Assembly (NCBI GenBank): GCA_035695825.1
Contig: DASRRH010000011.1
Location: forward strand, 248,001-312,000
From: JAKEFM01 sp035695825
Lineage (GTDB): Bacteria; Planctomycetota; UBA1135; JAKEFM01
Length of the DNA: 64,000 nucleotides
Reading direction: 5' to 3'
In this document: positions 26,001 through 33,422 of the stretch, one piece after another
How positions within the stretch are numbered: position 1 is the first letter of the stretch
Layout of the letters: the number at the start of each line of letters is the position of its first letter
The notes under the pieces: model-generated
Told to the model about the DNA's origin: nothing
Database searches by the model: none
Seen by the model: only the letters and a program-made list of their open reading frames with translations
Translations under genes and position numbers: made by a program

Positions 26001-26147
26001 ACGGGGCTGACCGCCTCTCTCAGCGCCCTCCTCGGCAAGCCCTTCTTCCGGGCCCAGGTCGAGTTCGACCTGACGGGGCTCGGCGCGGCGAGCAGCACGC
26101 TCGCGCGGCCCGAGCTCGAGTTCCTGAAGCTCCCGATCCGCTTTTAG
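23073..26147 (+). CDS. Large surface lipoprotein with Ig-like and Gly-rich regions, member 2
   Basis: This 1024-residue protein has a lipoprotein signal (lipobox FLLAAC, C22) and a Gly spacer. An Ig-like segment begins near residue 45 (VWPLNRAIVFTFSHRVDPAT) and a second near 185 (NPILVTFDQPVDPRSS). At about residue 320 a motif FDDTANRDATSPL is shared with members 3 and 4. It leads to a region like a beta-solenoid start (NVTGGVVNLHNLTVQAGGRI) and then a long Gly-rich stretch (about 465-730, many GG and GGGG runs). The C-terminus has VRVLFEGATSVSS and a closing strand pattern as in member 1. It begins 40 nt after member 1 on the same strand. A GC-rich hairpin precedes the start. Confidence 0.8.
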   Translation: MPRLRSPRGPLFVVASFLLAACSGGGGGGAGGGPFVLTGTNVSNNVVWPLNRAIVFTFSHRVDPATVDFASVPITSAASPPVTGTFFVDPCSDGSVVVFQPDCPSNDALDDGGLKPGGVNYTLTVRSGAGPNVIQDTGGKRLASGITVNFKSPTPPVEQPLIDPQPAGPPVPSPLGLASIGLNTFTAPVNPILVTFDQPVDPRSSNLNAQTPSPAVQLQFEDPPFSGAWILVPSTLTLVSNCVPQLGPTAPCPFAENATIAIAPTGILPQGRNARVVVKAGFRDIGGAIGQQTNQDTVLALFPIEAADPAPGEGDAFHEEFDDTANRDATSPLTITTGSTTAPLAEWGNGVLRAREAFPAPLLSGAAQFNLNVASGPPLILDTTLDQLTGTDGNGAPALLNVTGGVVNLHNLTVQAGGRIDGQGPNPLVFNCTGSVTIGGASPAAAAVINVDGDLGTDVLPNSADVTQPGAPGECGGGKGGDSSPDNEQSSQRGGDGAGPGNLPGLGGRGGHSCFGTVGAENRRGAGGGGGSFATAAAAGGGPGGPQGTDALTGSGGATGGDVGPTAFANAIAGDEFFGLKLVNPGGTILVGELASLRGGSGGGAGGDSVAGGVFPNPAFASGGITGDKQGGRGGGGGGVLVIRCVGAFTLNATGVLSAKGGGGGDGESTSGISPPNRIGGGGGGGSGGMVVIESLTSITIATGVANNERIRVKGGAGGLGAGTTANAGGVGGDGIVQLNTPTVNGTGQPTVISGATPVTSLPTNTADILPAAVHLILPAFSRISRARTRWINTGFTTLGNAGGPFYEWVVSSPPGSVPNDPTNGDYPLLDATGAVRASAGSVVNPPAISVGDVPIGSVGLQSITIPLAALSAAGFLNPAAMRGFELNPNTGQAAQTFTIVSGTTSGTNAVFSTDPADGAMTGVLPVAATTPVAIAPRFFLVRTAGVENALPTGATVRVLFEGATSVSSTGVVSGSTGLTASLSALLGKPFFRAQVEFDLTGLGAASSTLARPELEFLKLPIRF

Positions 26148-26182
26148 GGCCCCGGCTTGACCCGACCGCCGGGAGGCGCAGG

Positions 26183-28015
26183 ATGCGCGTCCCGGTGAGC
26201 CGGCCCCTTCCGCTCCTCGCGATCCTCGGGTCCCTCGCCGCCTGCGGCCGCGCGGGACGGGGGACGGGGGAGCCCTTCGGGCTGGTCGCCTTCCGGGAGG
26301 CGGGGGCTCCGGCGGTGCTCCTGAACGAGGTCCTCCTCTTCACGTTCTCCGCCCCGGTCGACCCCTCGAGCGTGACGAGCCGTTCGATCGCGATCCGTTC
26401 GGAGGAGGGAAGTCCGGCCCACGGGCGGTTCGAGGTCCGGCGCAACCGCGTCGAGTTCCACCCCGACCGCGTCCTCGCCCGCGCCCTCGACGACGGCGGC
26501 TACCGGCCGGCGACCGCCTACCGCGTCGAGGTGGCGGGATTCCCCCGCCCCGATGGCCTCCGGTCACGGGACGGGCGGGTGCTCGAGCGGGGGGCGCGCT
26601 TCTCCTTCCGCGCGGTCGACCCCGCGGCGGGGATCCAGCCCTTCCTCGACGAGACGCCGCTCAAGGGACCGTTCCCCTACCTCCCCGACTCTCCCCGGAC
26701 GCTGCAGGTCCGGATCGGGGACCCGATCTCAATCCTCTTCACGGAGCCTCTCCGTCCAGACACGGTGACGGAGGAAGCCTTCCGCCTCCGGGAGTTTCGG
26801 GGGGGGAGCGACGCGAGCGAGGTCCCCATGACGGTGAGACTCGGCCGCCGGGAGACGGCGCGATTCGACGATCGGGAGGGGGGGGACCTCGTCGAGATCC
26901 TCCCCCGGGAGCCGAAACCCCCTCCGGCGAGCTACGTGCTGGAGGTGCGCGACCGGATCCAGGACTACGGCGGCAACCGCGTGCCCCCCCTCTCGACCCT
27001 CGTCGAGTTCCTCCCCTCCTCGCCCGAGGAGGCGGTCTCGGTCTTCTCGGAGGAGTTCCTCTCGACCCGGAACCTCGACCTCGAGGATCCCGGGGAGGAC
27101 GGGTGGGCGGCGTGGACCGGCGACGGACGGGTGAGCGTCCAGGTCCCTGCCGCGGCGGGGGACGGCCGCCTCGGAGCGTGGTCGCCGGCCGGGCTCGTGC
27201 CGTGGCGTGCGGGGGAAGCGGCGCGGATCTCCGTCGAGGGGGACGAGATCGAGGCGAGGGTCGCGGACCTCCCCTTCGCGCGGGTCGACCTGCCGCCGGA
27301 GGCCGACCTCCGCATCGAGGAGGATGGCCCGGTGTGGATCCGGAGCGCCTCGACCTTCACCGTGCGCGGGGCGATCCGGCGCGGCAGGACCCGCGGGGGC
27401 GTGCCGACGCTCCGGAAGCGAGGCTCCCCCTCCGACCTCGAGGACGCGCTCCCGCTCCTCGAGGACCCGCGAGGGCCCGACCTGGTGCTCGTCAGCGCGG
27501 GGAACCTCGTCGTCGAGGGGGAGGTGGCCTGCGAGGGGATCCTCGTCCTCGTCACCGGAGGGAGGCTCGTCGTTCCGGCGGGGGGGAAGGTGACGGCCGG
27601 TCGGCTCTTCCTCGCCTCCCCCGGCCCCCCGCTCGTGCGGGGGCTGATCCACCCCGAGCTCGAGGGGCTTCGCCCCGCCCCTCCCGGGGAGGGTTGGCGT
27701 CCGCCCCGGCCGCTCGCTTTCTCCTGCGCGAGCCGCTTCCTCCCCTTCCCCGCCGCGCGCTACCTATCCCCCGCCATCCTCGAAGGGGGGGGCGGGGTCG
27801 AGGTCCTCTTCTACGGGGCGCGCGCGCTCCCCGACCGGAGCGCCGAGCCCGACCCCTCCACCGTGGCGGGGCCGTTCGAGGATCCCGAGCGCCTCGAGGG
27901 GCTCCCCTTCCTACGATTCCGCGTCCGCTTTGAGGTCCGCCCCGAGGCGCCGCAGGCGAGCGCCTTCCTCGACGCTCTCCGGGTCCGAATGCGACGCGGT
28001 AGCGAGCCTCGTTGA
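26183..28015 (+). CDS. Surface lipoprotein with Ig-like domains, member 3 (short)
   Basis: This 610-residue member has the lipobox SLAAC (C21) and a start (ATG 26183) with GGGAGG 6 nt upstream. Ig-like segments are seen near residues 45-130 (LLFTFSAPVDPSSVTSRSI) and 175-280 (ISILFTEPLRPDTVTEEAF, then VRDRIQDYGGNRVPPL). The FSEEFLSTRNLDLED segment near residue 295 is the counterpart of the FDDTANRD motif of member 2, and a solenoid-like part follows (VSAGNLVVEGEVACEGILV), but the long Gly-rich block is missing. The end repeats the family closing pattern (VEVLFYGARALPD, FLRFRVRFEV). It follows member 2 by 35 nt. Confidence 0.8.
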   Translation: MRVPVSRPLPLLAILGSLAACGRAGRGTGEPFGLVAFREAGAPAVLLNEVLLFTFSAPVDPSSVTSRSIAIRSEEGSPAHGRFEVRRNRVEFHPDRVLARALDDGGYRPATAYRVEVAGFPRPDGLRSRDGRVLERGARFSFRAVDPAAGIQPFLDETPLKGPFPYLPDSPRTLQVRIGDPISILFTEPLRPDTVTEEAFRLREFRGGSDASEVPMTVRLGRRETARFDDREGGDLVEILPREPKPPPASYVLEVRDRIQDYGGNRVPPLSTLVEFLPSSPEEAVSVFSEEFLSTRNLDLEDPGEDGWAAWTGDGRVSVQVPAAAGDGRLGAWSPAGLVPWRAGEAARISVEGDEIEARVADLPFARVDLPPEADLRIEEDGPVWIRSASTFTVRGAIRRGRTRGGVPTLRKRGSPSDLEDALPLLEDPRGPDLVLVSAGNLVVEGEVACEGILVLVTGGRLVVPAGGKVTAGRLFLASPGPPLVRGLIHPELEGLRPAPPGEGWRPPRPLAFSCASRFLPFPAARYLSPAILEGGGGVEVLFYGARALPDRSAEPDPSTVAGPFEDPERLEGLPFLRFRVRFEVRPEAPQASAFLDALRVRMRRGSEPR

Positions 28016-28039
28016 CAAACCGAGGCGGAGGTCCAGAAT
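28012..28039 (+). promoter_or_regulatory. Candidate promoter for the prepilin peptidase gene
   Basis: TTGACA (28012-28017, overlapping the stop of lipoprotein member 3) and CAGAAT (28034-28039) are 16 nt apart. Transcription from here would favour the GTG at 28098 as pilD start, since no earlier in-frame start lies downstream of the promoter. Confidence 0.5.
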
Positions 28040-28097
28040 CCCGCCCCGTCCTCCGGGAGACCTCCTCGTCGGACCGACCCTCGAAGGCGTCTTTCTC

Positions 28098-28967
28098 GTG
28101 CTCTTCGGCCTCTCCGTGGGTTCCTTCCTGAACGTCGTCATCTACCGCCTGCCGCGGGACCTTTCGGTGGTCGCGCCGCGGTCGTTCTGCCCGGGCTGCC
28201 GGTCCCCGATCCCCTGGACCGAGAACCTCCCCCTCGTCTCCTTCCTCCTGCTGCGCGGCCGCTGCCGCCGGTGCCGGTGCGCGATCCCGCTCCGCTATCC
28301 GCTCGTCGAAGCGCTCACCGCGGCGCTGTTCCTCGCCGCGTGGGCGGTCGACCGTCCGCCCGCTCCGCTCCTCGGGGCGCGCCTCCTCGTCCTTGCCGCC
28401 CTCGTCGCCGTCTCCTTCATCGACATCGACTTCCGGATCGTGCCCGATTCGATCTCGATCCCCCTCCTCGTGCTCGGACCGATCGCCGCCTTCGCCGTTC
28501 CCCGCCTCCTCGAGGGCGCCTGGCTCGCGGGGCCCGGCTCGCCTCCCGATCCCGGGGGCGCGATCCTCGCCTCCCTCGGCGGGGCGCTCGTCGGGTGGGC
28601 GGGGCTCGACGCCGTGCGTCGGCTCGGCACCGCGGTCTTCGCCCGCGCGGCGGCGCGGCAGGGAGGGGAGGCGATGGGGTTCGGAGACGTGAAGCTCCTC
28701 GCCGGGATCGGCGCGTGGACGGGAGGCCAAGGGGTGGTCCTCGCCTTCGTGATCGGCGCCGCCCTCGGGGCGGTCTTCGGTGTCGTGAACCTCGTGCGGC
28801 TCGGGTGGTTCGTGCGCGTGCGCCGCGCTCGGCGGGGGTCGGCCCCGCCCCACGGGGCGCTCGCGGCCGCTCGTCGGTTCGGTTCAGCCATCCCGTTCGC
28901 GCCCTTTCTCGCGGCGGGGGGCGTCGCGGCGCTCCTCCTGCGGAAGCCCGCGATGGGGTGGTTCTAG
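28098..28967 (+). CDS. pilD: Type IV prepilin peptidase / N-methyltransferase
   Basis: PilD cleaves the leader of prepilins and pseudopilins and methylates the new N-terminus. The start GTG 28098 gives VLFGLSVGSFLNVVIYRLP, the family N-terminus. The zinc-binding tetracysteine motif is present (FCPGCRSPIPW and GRCRRCRCAIP), so the methylase part is probably active. The two catalytic aspartates are in SFIDIDFRIVPD and GFGDVKLLAG. About seven membrane helices can be read over 289 residues. It is the only prepilin peptidase gene in the window and would serve both the pilin at 38286 and any pseudopilins. Confidence 0.92.
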   Translation: MLFGLSVGSFLNVVIYRLPRDLSVVAPRSFCPGCRSPIPWTENLPLVSFLLLRGRCRRCRCAIPLRYPLVEALTAALFLAAWAVDRPPAPLLGARLLVLAALVAVSFIDIDFRIVPDSISIPLLVLGPIAAFAVPRLLEGAWLAGPGSPPDPGGAILASLGGALVGWAGLDAVRRLGTAVFARAAARQGGEAMGFGDVKLLAGIGAWTGGQGVVLAFVIGAALGAVFGVVNLVRLGWFVRVRRARRGSAPPHGALAAARRFGSAIPFAPFLAAGGVAALLLRKPAMGWF

Positions 28968-29002
28968 GCTCGAGGGTGGTACGGAAGGTTGGAGGTGACG
29001 CG

Positions 29003-29713
29003 ATGGAGGTCGGTCGGTTCGGATGGACGGCGGCGCTCGCCCTGCTCGCGCTCGGCGCGGGGGGGGGGTGCACGGCGAAGTACAGGAAGGAGCTCGAGGA
29101 GCGCAACCGCGAGCTCCGGACGGTCCGCGAGGAGCGCGACGACCTGAGGGCGCAGGTCGACGAGCTGAAGGCGAAAGAGCGCCTCTACCAGGACCAGCTC
29201 GGCGCCCTCAAGAGCGCGGGCGCGGCGAAGCCGCGGGAGGCCGGAGGGTCGCCCGAGCCGGTCCCGTCGAGGACGGAAGAGAAGGCCCGGGCGATCGCGG
29301 CCGATCTCAAGGACACCGGGGTCGAGACCGACCTCCGCGAGGGGCGCATCGTCCTCACGTTGCCGGCGTCGATCACCTTCGCCTCGGGCCAGGCGATCCT
29401 GACGGGGAAGGGGAAGGAGGCTCTCCGGAAGGTCGCCGCGTCGCTGAAGGCCCAGTACAAGGCCGGGAGGATCTGGGTCGAGGGGCACACGGACAACGAG
29501 CCGATCAAGAAGTCGAAGTTCCCGAGCAACCGGGCGCTCTCCCTTGCCCGCGCGGGCGCCGTGGCCGACTTCCTCACGAAGGAGGCCGGGGTCCCCGACC
29601 GCCGGCTCGTCTACGCCGGATACGGCGAGTGGAACCCGATCGCGGACAACGCGAGCGCGACGGGGCGCGAGAGGAACCGCCGCGTCGAGCTCCTCCTCGA
29701 CCGCGAGGAGTAA
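29003..29713 (+). CDS. OmpA-family peptidoglycan-binding lipoprotein
   Basis: This 236-residue protein has a lipoprotein-like signal (WTAALALLALGAGGGC), a coiled coil (about residues 33-80, YRKELEERNRELRTVREE) and a C-terminal OmpA/MotB domain. The latter has FASGQAILTGKGKEALRKVA, VEGHTDNEPIKKSKFPSNRA and GYGEWNPIADNASATGRERN. Such proteins tether the outer membrane to peptidoglycan; without a MotB transmembrane helix and stator partner, a motor role is unlikely. ATG 29003 has an excellent GGAGGT 6 nt upstream. Its TAA overlaps the first base of a long palindromic element. Confidence 0.88.
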   Translation: MEVGRFGWTAALALLALGAGGGCTAKYRKELEERNRELRTVREERDDLRAQVDELKAKERLYQDQLGALKSAGAAKPREAGGSPEPVPSRTEEKARAIAADLKDTGVETDLREGRIVLTLPASITFASGQAILTGKGKEALRKVAASLKAQYKAGRIWVEGHTDNEPIKKSKFPSNRALSLARAGAVADFLTKEAGVPDRRLVYAGYGEWNPIADNASATGRERNRRVELLLDREE

Positions 29714-29878
29714 GAGCCGATCCCAGAACCCTGCCTGGCTTCGGCCGGCTGCGGAGGCGCCCGGCTTCGTTGGGCCTCCTCGGCGTATCTCCCGAGAGAT
29801 ACGCCTGCGTCGGTCCGCCTCGCCGGATCGCTTCCTCGCTCGGCCTCGGGCCGACGGCCGGGTTCTAGGACCGGCTCT
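29713..29878. repeat. 166-bp imperfect palindromic element
   Basis: The outer arms 29713-29731 and 29860-29878 are inverted repeats matching at 17 of 19 positions. A perfect 10-bp inner hairpin lies at 29782-29791 / 29796-29805 (GGCGTATCTC, loop CCGA). The two structures are almost concentric, and the bases in between also pair in part. It fills most of the 252-nt gap between the OmpA-like gene and the EF-G-like gene. It could be a non-autonomous mobile element, a REP-like repeat, a structured RNA or a terminator. Confidence 0.65.
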
Positions 29879-29965
29879 GAGGCCGCCCCGGGGCATCCCC
29901 CGGGACGGCGCGTTCGCCTAGAATCCGCCGTTACCTGCTTCCCGGCGGGGAGGGACGGCCCGTTC

Positions 29966-32008
29966 ATGCCCCACGAAGTCCAGGACATCCGCAACCTCGC
30001 CCTCGTCGGCCACGGCGATTCCGGCAAGACGGCACTGGTCGACGCCGTCGCCCACCTCGCGGGGGTCGTACCGAGGCGGGGCTCGACGGCGGAGGGGACG
30101 AGCGTCGGCGACTTCGAGCCGGAGGAGAAAGAGAAGAAGCACTCCCTCGCCTCCGCGATCGTCCACGTCCCCTGGAAGAAGCGGGTCCTCAACTGGATCG
30201 ACTGCCCGGGCTACCCCGACTTCGTCGCGGACGCGAACTCGGCGCTCGCGGCCGTCGAGACCGCCCTCGTCGCCGTCTCCTCGACGACGGGGATCACCTT
30301 CAACACCCGCCAGGCCTTCGCGGCCGCCGGGCGGGCGGGGACCGCCCGCGCCCTCCTCGTCACGAAGTGCGACGCGGAGAACACGGACTTCGACGCCCTC
30401 CTCGTCTCGATCGCGGAGGCCTTCGGCGACCGGGTCGTCCCCGTGACGTTCCCCGAGGGGAACGGCCCCGCGTTCCGGCGGGTCGTCGACGCGCTCGGCC
30501 CCCCGGCGGACCTCCCCGCTCCCCTCCGGGACCGGGCGGCCTCCTTCCGGACGACGCTCGTCGAGCGGCTCGTCGAGGCGGAGGACGCGCTGATGGAGCG
30601 CTACCTCGCGGAGGGGACCGTGCCGGACGCCGACCTCGCGCGCGTCTTCCCCAAGGCGATGGCGAGGGGGCTCGTGATCCCCCTCTTCGCGGTCGATCCC
30701 GTCCGGGGGATCGGCCTCGAGGAGCTCCTCACGCGCGTCGTCGAAGGGTTCCCCTCCCCGGTCGACTTCGGGCCGCGCAAGGCGCTGCTCGGGACGGAGG
30801 AAGTCGAGGTCGCCCCGGACCCGGCGGGGGCGCTTGCCGCCTTCGTCTTCAAGACGCTCACGGACCCCTACGTCGGAAAGATCTCCTACCTCCGGGTGTT
30901 CCGGGGCTCGCGGAAGGCCGAGGAGATGCTGCCGAACCCGAAGACGGGGAAGGGGGACAAGCTCGCGGGCCTCGGCTTCCCCGTCGGGAAGGAGGTCCGC
31001 CCCGCCCCCCGCCTTCTCCCCGGCGACATCGTCGCGGTGCCGAAGATCGAGTCCCTCGACTGGGGGAACACGGTCCACGACGAGGGCTCGCCCGTCGCCT
31101 TCCCGAAGCCCCCGCAGCCGAAGCCGATGGTCGCCTTCGCCATCGAGCCGAAGGCGCGCCAGGACGAGGCGAAGCTCTCCGGCTCCCTCCAGAAGCTCGC
31201 GATGGAGGACCCGACGTTCCACGTCCGCCGGGACGCGGAGACGAAGGAGATGTGCGTCGAGGGGCTCTCCGACCTCCACCTCCAGGTCATGCTCGCCCGC
31301 TTGAAGCGCCGCTTCGGCGTCGAGGTGACGACGCGCCTGCCGAAGGTCCCCTACCGCGAGACGGTCAGCGGACGCTCGGAGGGCCACTACCGCCACAAGA
31401 AGCAGACGGGGGGGCGGGGACAGTTCGGGGAGTGCTTTCTCCGGATGGAGCCCCTCGAGCGCGGGGCGGGCTTCGAGTTCGTGGACGAGATCTTCGGCGG
31501 GTCGATCCCCCGCCAGTTCATTCCCGCCGTCGAGAAGGGGGTCCGCGAGGCGATGGAACGGGGGGTGATCGCCGGCTACCCCGTCGTCGACGTGCGCGTG
31601 AAGCTCTACGACGGGAAGTACCACGAGGTCGACTCCGACGAGGCCTCCTTCAAGATCGCGGGCTCGCGCGGGTTCCGCGACGCGTTCGAGAAGGCGAGGC
31701 CCGTGATCCTCGAGCCGATCCTGAACCTCGACGTGACGATCCCGACGCGGTTCCTGGGGGACATCACGGGAGATCTGAACAGTCGCCGCGGTCGGATCGT
31801 CGGGATGGAGTCGGACGGGACCCTCCAGACGATCAAGGCGCACGCCCCCCTCGCCGAGCTCCTCACCTACTCGACCCAGCTGCGCTCGCTCACGGCCGGC
31901 GAAGGGAGCTACTCGACCTCCTTCTCCCACTACGAGGTGCTCCCCGCGCACCTCGCGGAGAAGATCATCGCGGCGCACCGGGCGTCGAGGAAAGCGGAGG
32001 AGGACTAG
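29966..32008 (+). CDS. Elongation factor G-like translational GTPase
   Basis: This 680-residue protein has the EF-G domain order but belongs to the divergent EF-G-like group. G1 is LVGHGDSGKTALVDA, switch I region SVGDFEPEEKEKKHSLASAI, G3 IDCPGYPDFVAD and G4 VTKCD. The histidine of the usual PGHVDF motif, needed for fast GTP hydrolysis in EF-G and EF-Tu, is replaced by tyrosine (PGYPDF), as in this subgroup. Domain III-V motifs follow (VEGLSDLHLQVMLARLKRRF, SGRSEGHYRHKKQTGGRGQF, GRIVGMESDGTLQTIKAHAP). Its precise role is not established. A TAGAAT box at 29919 has no convincing -35. The gene overlaps the convergent yihY-like gene by 44 nt. Confidence 0.9.
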   Translation: MPHEVQDIRNLALVGHGDSGKTALVDAVAHLAGVVPRRGSTAEGTSVGDFEPEEKEKKHSLASAIVHVPWKKRVLNWIDCPGYPDFVADANSALAAVETALVAVSSTTGITFNTRQAFAAAGRAGTARALLVTKCDAENTDFDALLVSIAEAFGDRVVPVTFPEGNGPAFRRVVDALGPPADLPAPLRDRAASFRTTLVERLVEAEDALMERYLAEGTVPDADLARVFPKAMARGLVIPLFAVDPVRGIGLEELLTRVVEGFPSPVDFGPRKALLGTEEVEVAPDPAGALAAFVFKTLTDPYVGKISYLRVFRGSRKAEEMLPNPKTGKGDKLAGLGFPVGKEVRPAPRLLPGDIVAVPKIESLDWGNTVHDEGSPVAFPKPPQPKPMVAFAIEPKARQDEAKLSGSLQKLAMEDPTFHVRRDAETKEMCVEGLSDLHLQVMLARLKRRFGVEVTTRLPKVPYRETVSGRSEGHYRHKKQTGGRGQFGECFLRMEPLERGAGFEFVDEIFGGSIPRQFIPAVEKGVREAMERGVIAGYPVVDVRVKLYDGKYHEVDSDEASFKIAGSRGFRDAFEKARPVILEPILNLDVTIPTRFLGDITGDLNSRRGRIVGMESDGTLQTIKAHAPLAELLTYSTQLRSLTAGEGSYSTSFSHYEVLPAHLAEKIIAAHRASRKAEED

Positions 32009-33293
32009 CCCCGAAGGCGTAGCCGGCGAGCGCCTCGGCCGCGGCGCGGTCGGCGCGCGCGCACAGGCGCGCGAGTTCGGGGGGGAGGGACCCGGGCGCA
32101 GGGTGCGCCTCCCGGCCTGCCTCGGCGACCTCGCGCGCGGTGATCCCCTCCGGGGGCCGGGCCGGAACCACCCCCTCGGGGGACGCCTCCGCACGGAGGA
32201 GGAGACCGGCCTGCACCAGCCCCTCGACCGCCTCCTCCGCTTCGTCCCGGAGGAGACCGGTCCGGCCGGGCGCCACCCAGGGGCCGGCGCCCGAGCGGAA
32301 GGCCTCCGCCGCCTCCGCCATGACCGCGAGGAGCGCCTCGCGCGACGGAAGGGGCCGCGGCGGGAGGGCCTCCCGGAGCCCGCGGGCGCGCGGCGCGCGC
32401 TCCCAGGCGTGGGCGAACTCGGCGCCGAAGAGGAGGACCGCCCAGCCGCAGTAGAGGAAGATGAGCGAGAGGGGGATCGCCGCGAAGCCGCCGTAGATCG
32501 CGTTGTACTTCGACACCCCCACCTGGGCGCGGAAGTAGAAAGTCTGGAGCCCCTGCCAGAGGAGCCCGCCGGCGATCCCCCCCGCAAGCGCCGCCCGCCA
32601 GGGGACCCTCGTCCTCGGCAGCGTGCCGTAGAGCAGGGTGAAGACGCCGATCTGCACCGCCACCGGGACGAGGAGGCCGCCGACCGCGAGCGCGCCGTCG
32701 AGGAGGGGGACGGTTTCGACGACCGCGGAGAAGAACCCGCTCGCCGCGATCGCCGCGTTGGCGGCGCTCGCCACGAGCACGAGGAGCGGCGCGAGGAAGA
32801 GGACCGAGAGGTAGTTCCCATACCTCTGGATCCCCCCCCGGGGACGTCGCACCCGCCAGATCGCCTGGAAGGCGGCCTCGATCCGCGAAAAGAGGGAGAG
32901 GGCGGTCCAGAGGAGGAGGAGGAGGCTGAAGGCCGTGAGGGTCCCGAATCGAGTGTTGTCGACGTAGCGCCGGACGTCGGCGAAGAAGCTCTGGACGGCG
33001 GGGGGGAGGTCCTTCACGGGGCCTTCGAGGGAGGACCAGAGCGACTCGGAGGCCCCGAGCCCCTTCGCGACGGCCGCGGCGAGCGCCAGGACCGGGACGA
33101 TCGCGATGAAGGTGACGTAGGTGAGGGAAGAAGCGCGGATCGCGCAGCCGTCGCTGCGGAAGGCCTGGAAGGCGGCGAGGAACGCCCGCGCGAGGACGAG
33201 GAGCCACCGGACCGGGCGCCTCGCCGCGGCGAGGTCGAGCGCGTAGACGCGGTCGAGGTGGGGCGCGAGGAAACGGCCGAGGCGGGAGGCCAT
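31965..33293 (-). CDS. YihY/BrkB family membrane protein
   Basis: This 442-residue inner-membrane protein is of the YihY/BrkB family (formerly misnamed RNase BN). About six transmembrane helices lie between residues 45 and 290. Family features include AIRASSLTYVTFIAIVPVLA near residue 52, a GGLLWQGLQTFYFRAQVG segment, and KYNAIYGGFAAIPLSLIFLY. The C-terminal 140 residues are a soluble tail rich in Arg and Pro, probably with a winged-helix-like fold. The transported substrate is unknown. The ATG at 33293 is the start that fits the family; the frame is open far upstream but only as an antisense artefact. It converges with the EF-G-like gene. Confidence 0.88.
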   Translation of the reverse strand: MASRLGRFLAPHLDRVYALDLAAARRPVRWLLVLARAFLAAFQAFRSDGCAIRASSLTYVTFIAIVPVLALAAAVAKGLGASESLWSSLEGPVKDLPPAVQSFFADVRRYVDNTRFGTLTAFSLLLLLWTALSLFSRIEAAFQAIWRVRRPRGGIQRYGNYLSVLFLAPLLVLVASAANAAIAASGFFSAVVETVPLLDGALAVGGLLVPVAVQIGVFTLLYGTLPRTRVPWRAALAGGIAGGLLWQGLQTFYFRAQVGVSKYNAIYGGFAAIPLSLIFLYCGWAVLLFGAEFAHAWERAPRARGLREALPPRPLPSREALLAVMAEAAEAFRSGAGPWVAPGRTGLLRDEAEEAVEGLVQAGLLLRAEASPEGVVPARPPEGITAREVAEAGREAHPAPGSLPPELARLCARADRAAAEALAGYAFGASPPPLSSTPGAPR

Positions 33294-33422
33294 GGCGGGC
33301 GCATGGTGGGGGGGGAGGGGAGCGGCCGCAACCGCGAGGGGGGAGGTGCGGGACGCCCCCTCCGGGCTCAACCGCGTCGGGGAGAAGGCCGAAAAACGGC
33401 TCGGCCCACCCGGGAGACTCCC

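Noticed and set aside
29714..29965. tRNA or other known RNA gene in the gap before the EF-G-like gene
   Set aside because: No cloverleaf, anticodon stem or TTCGA-type T-loop can be drawn; the structure is a nested palindrome instead.
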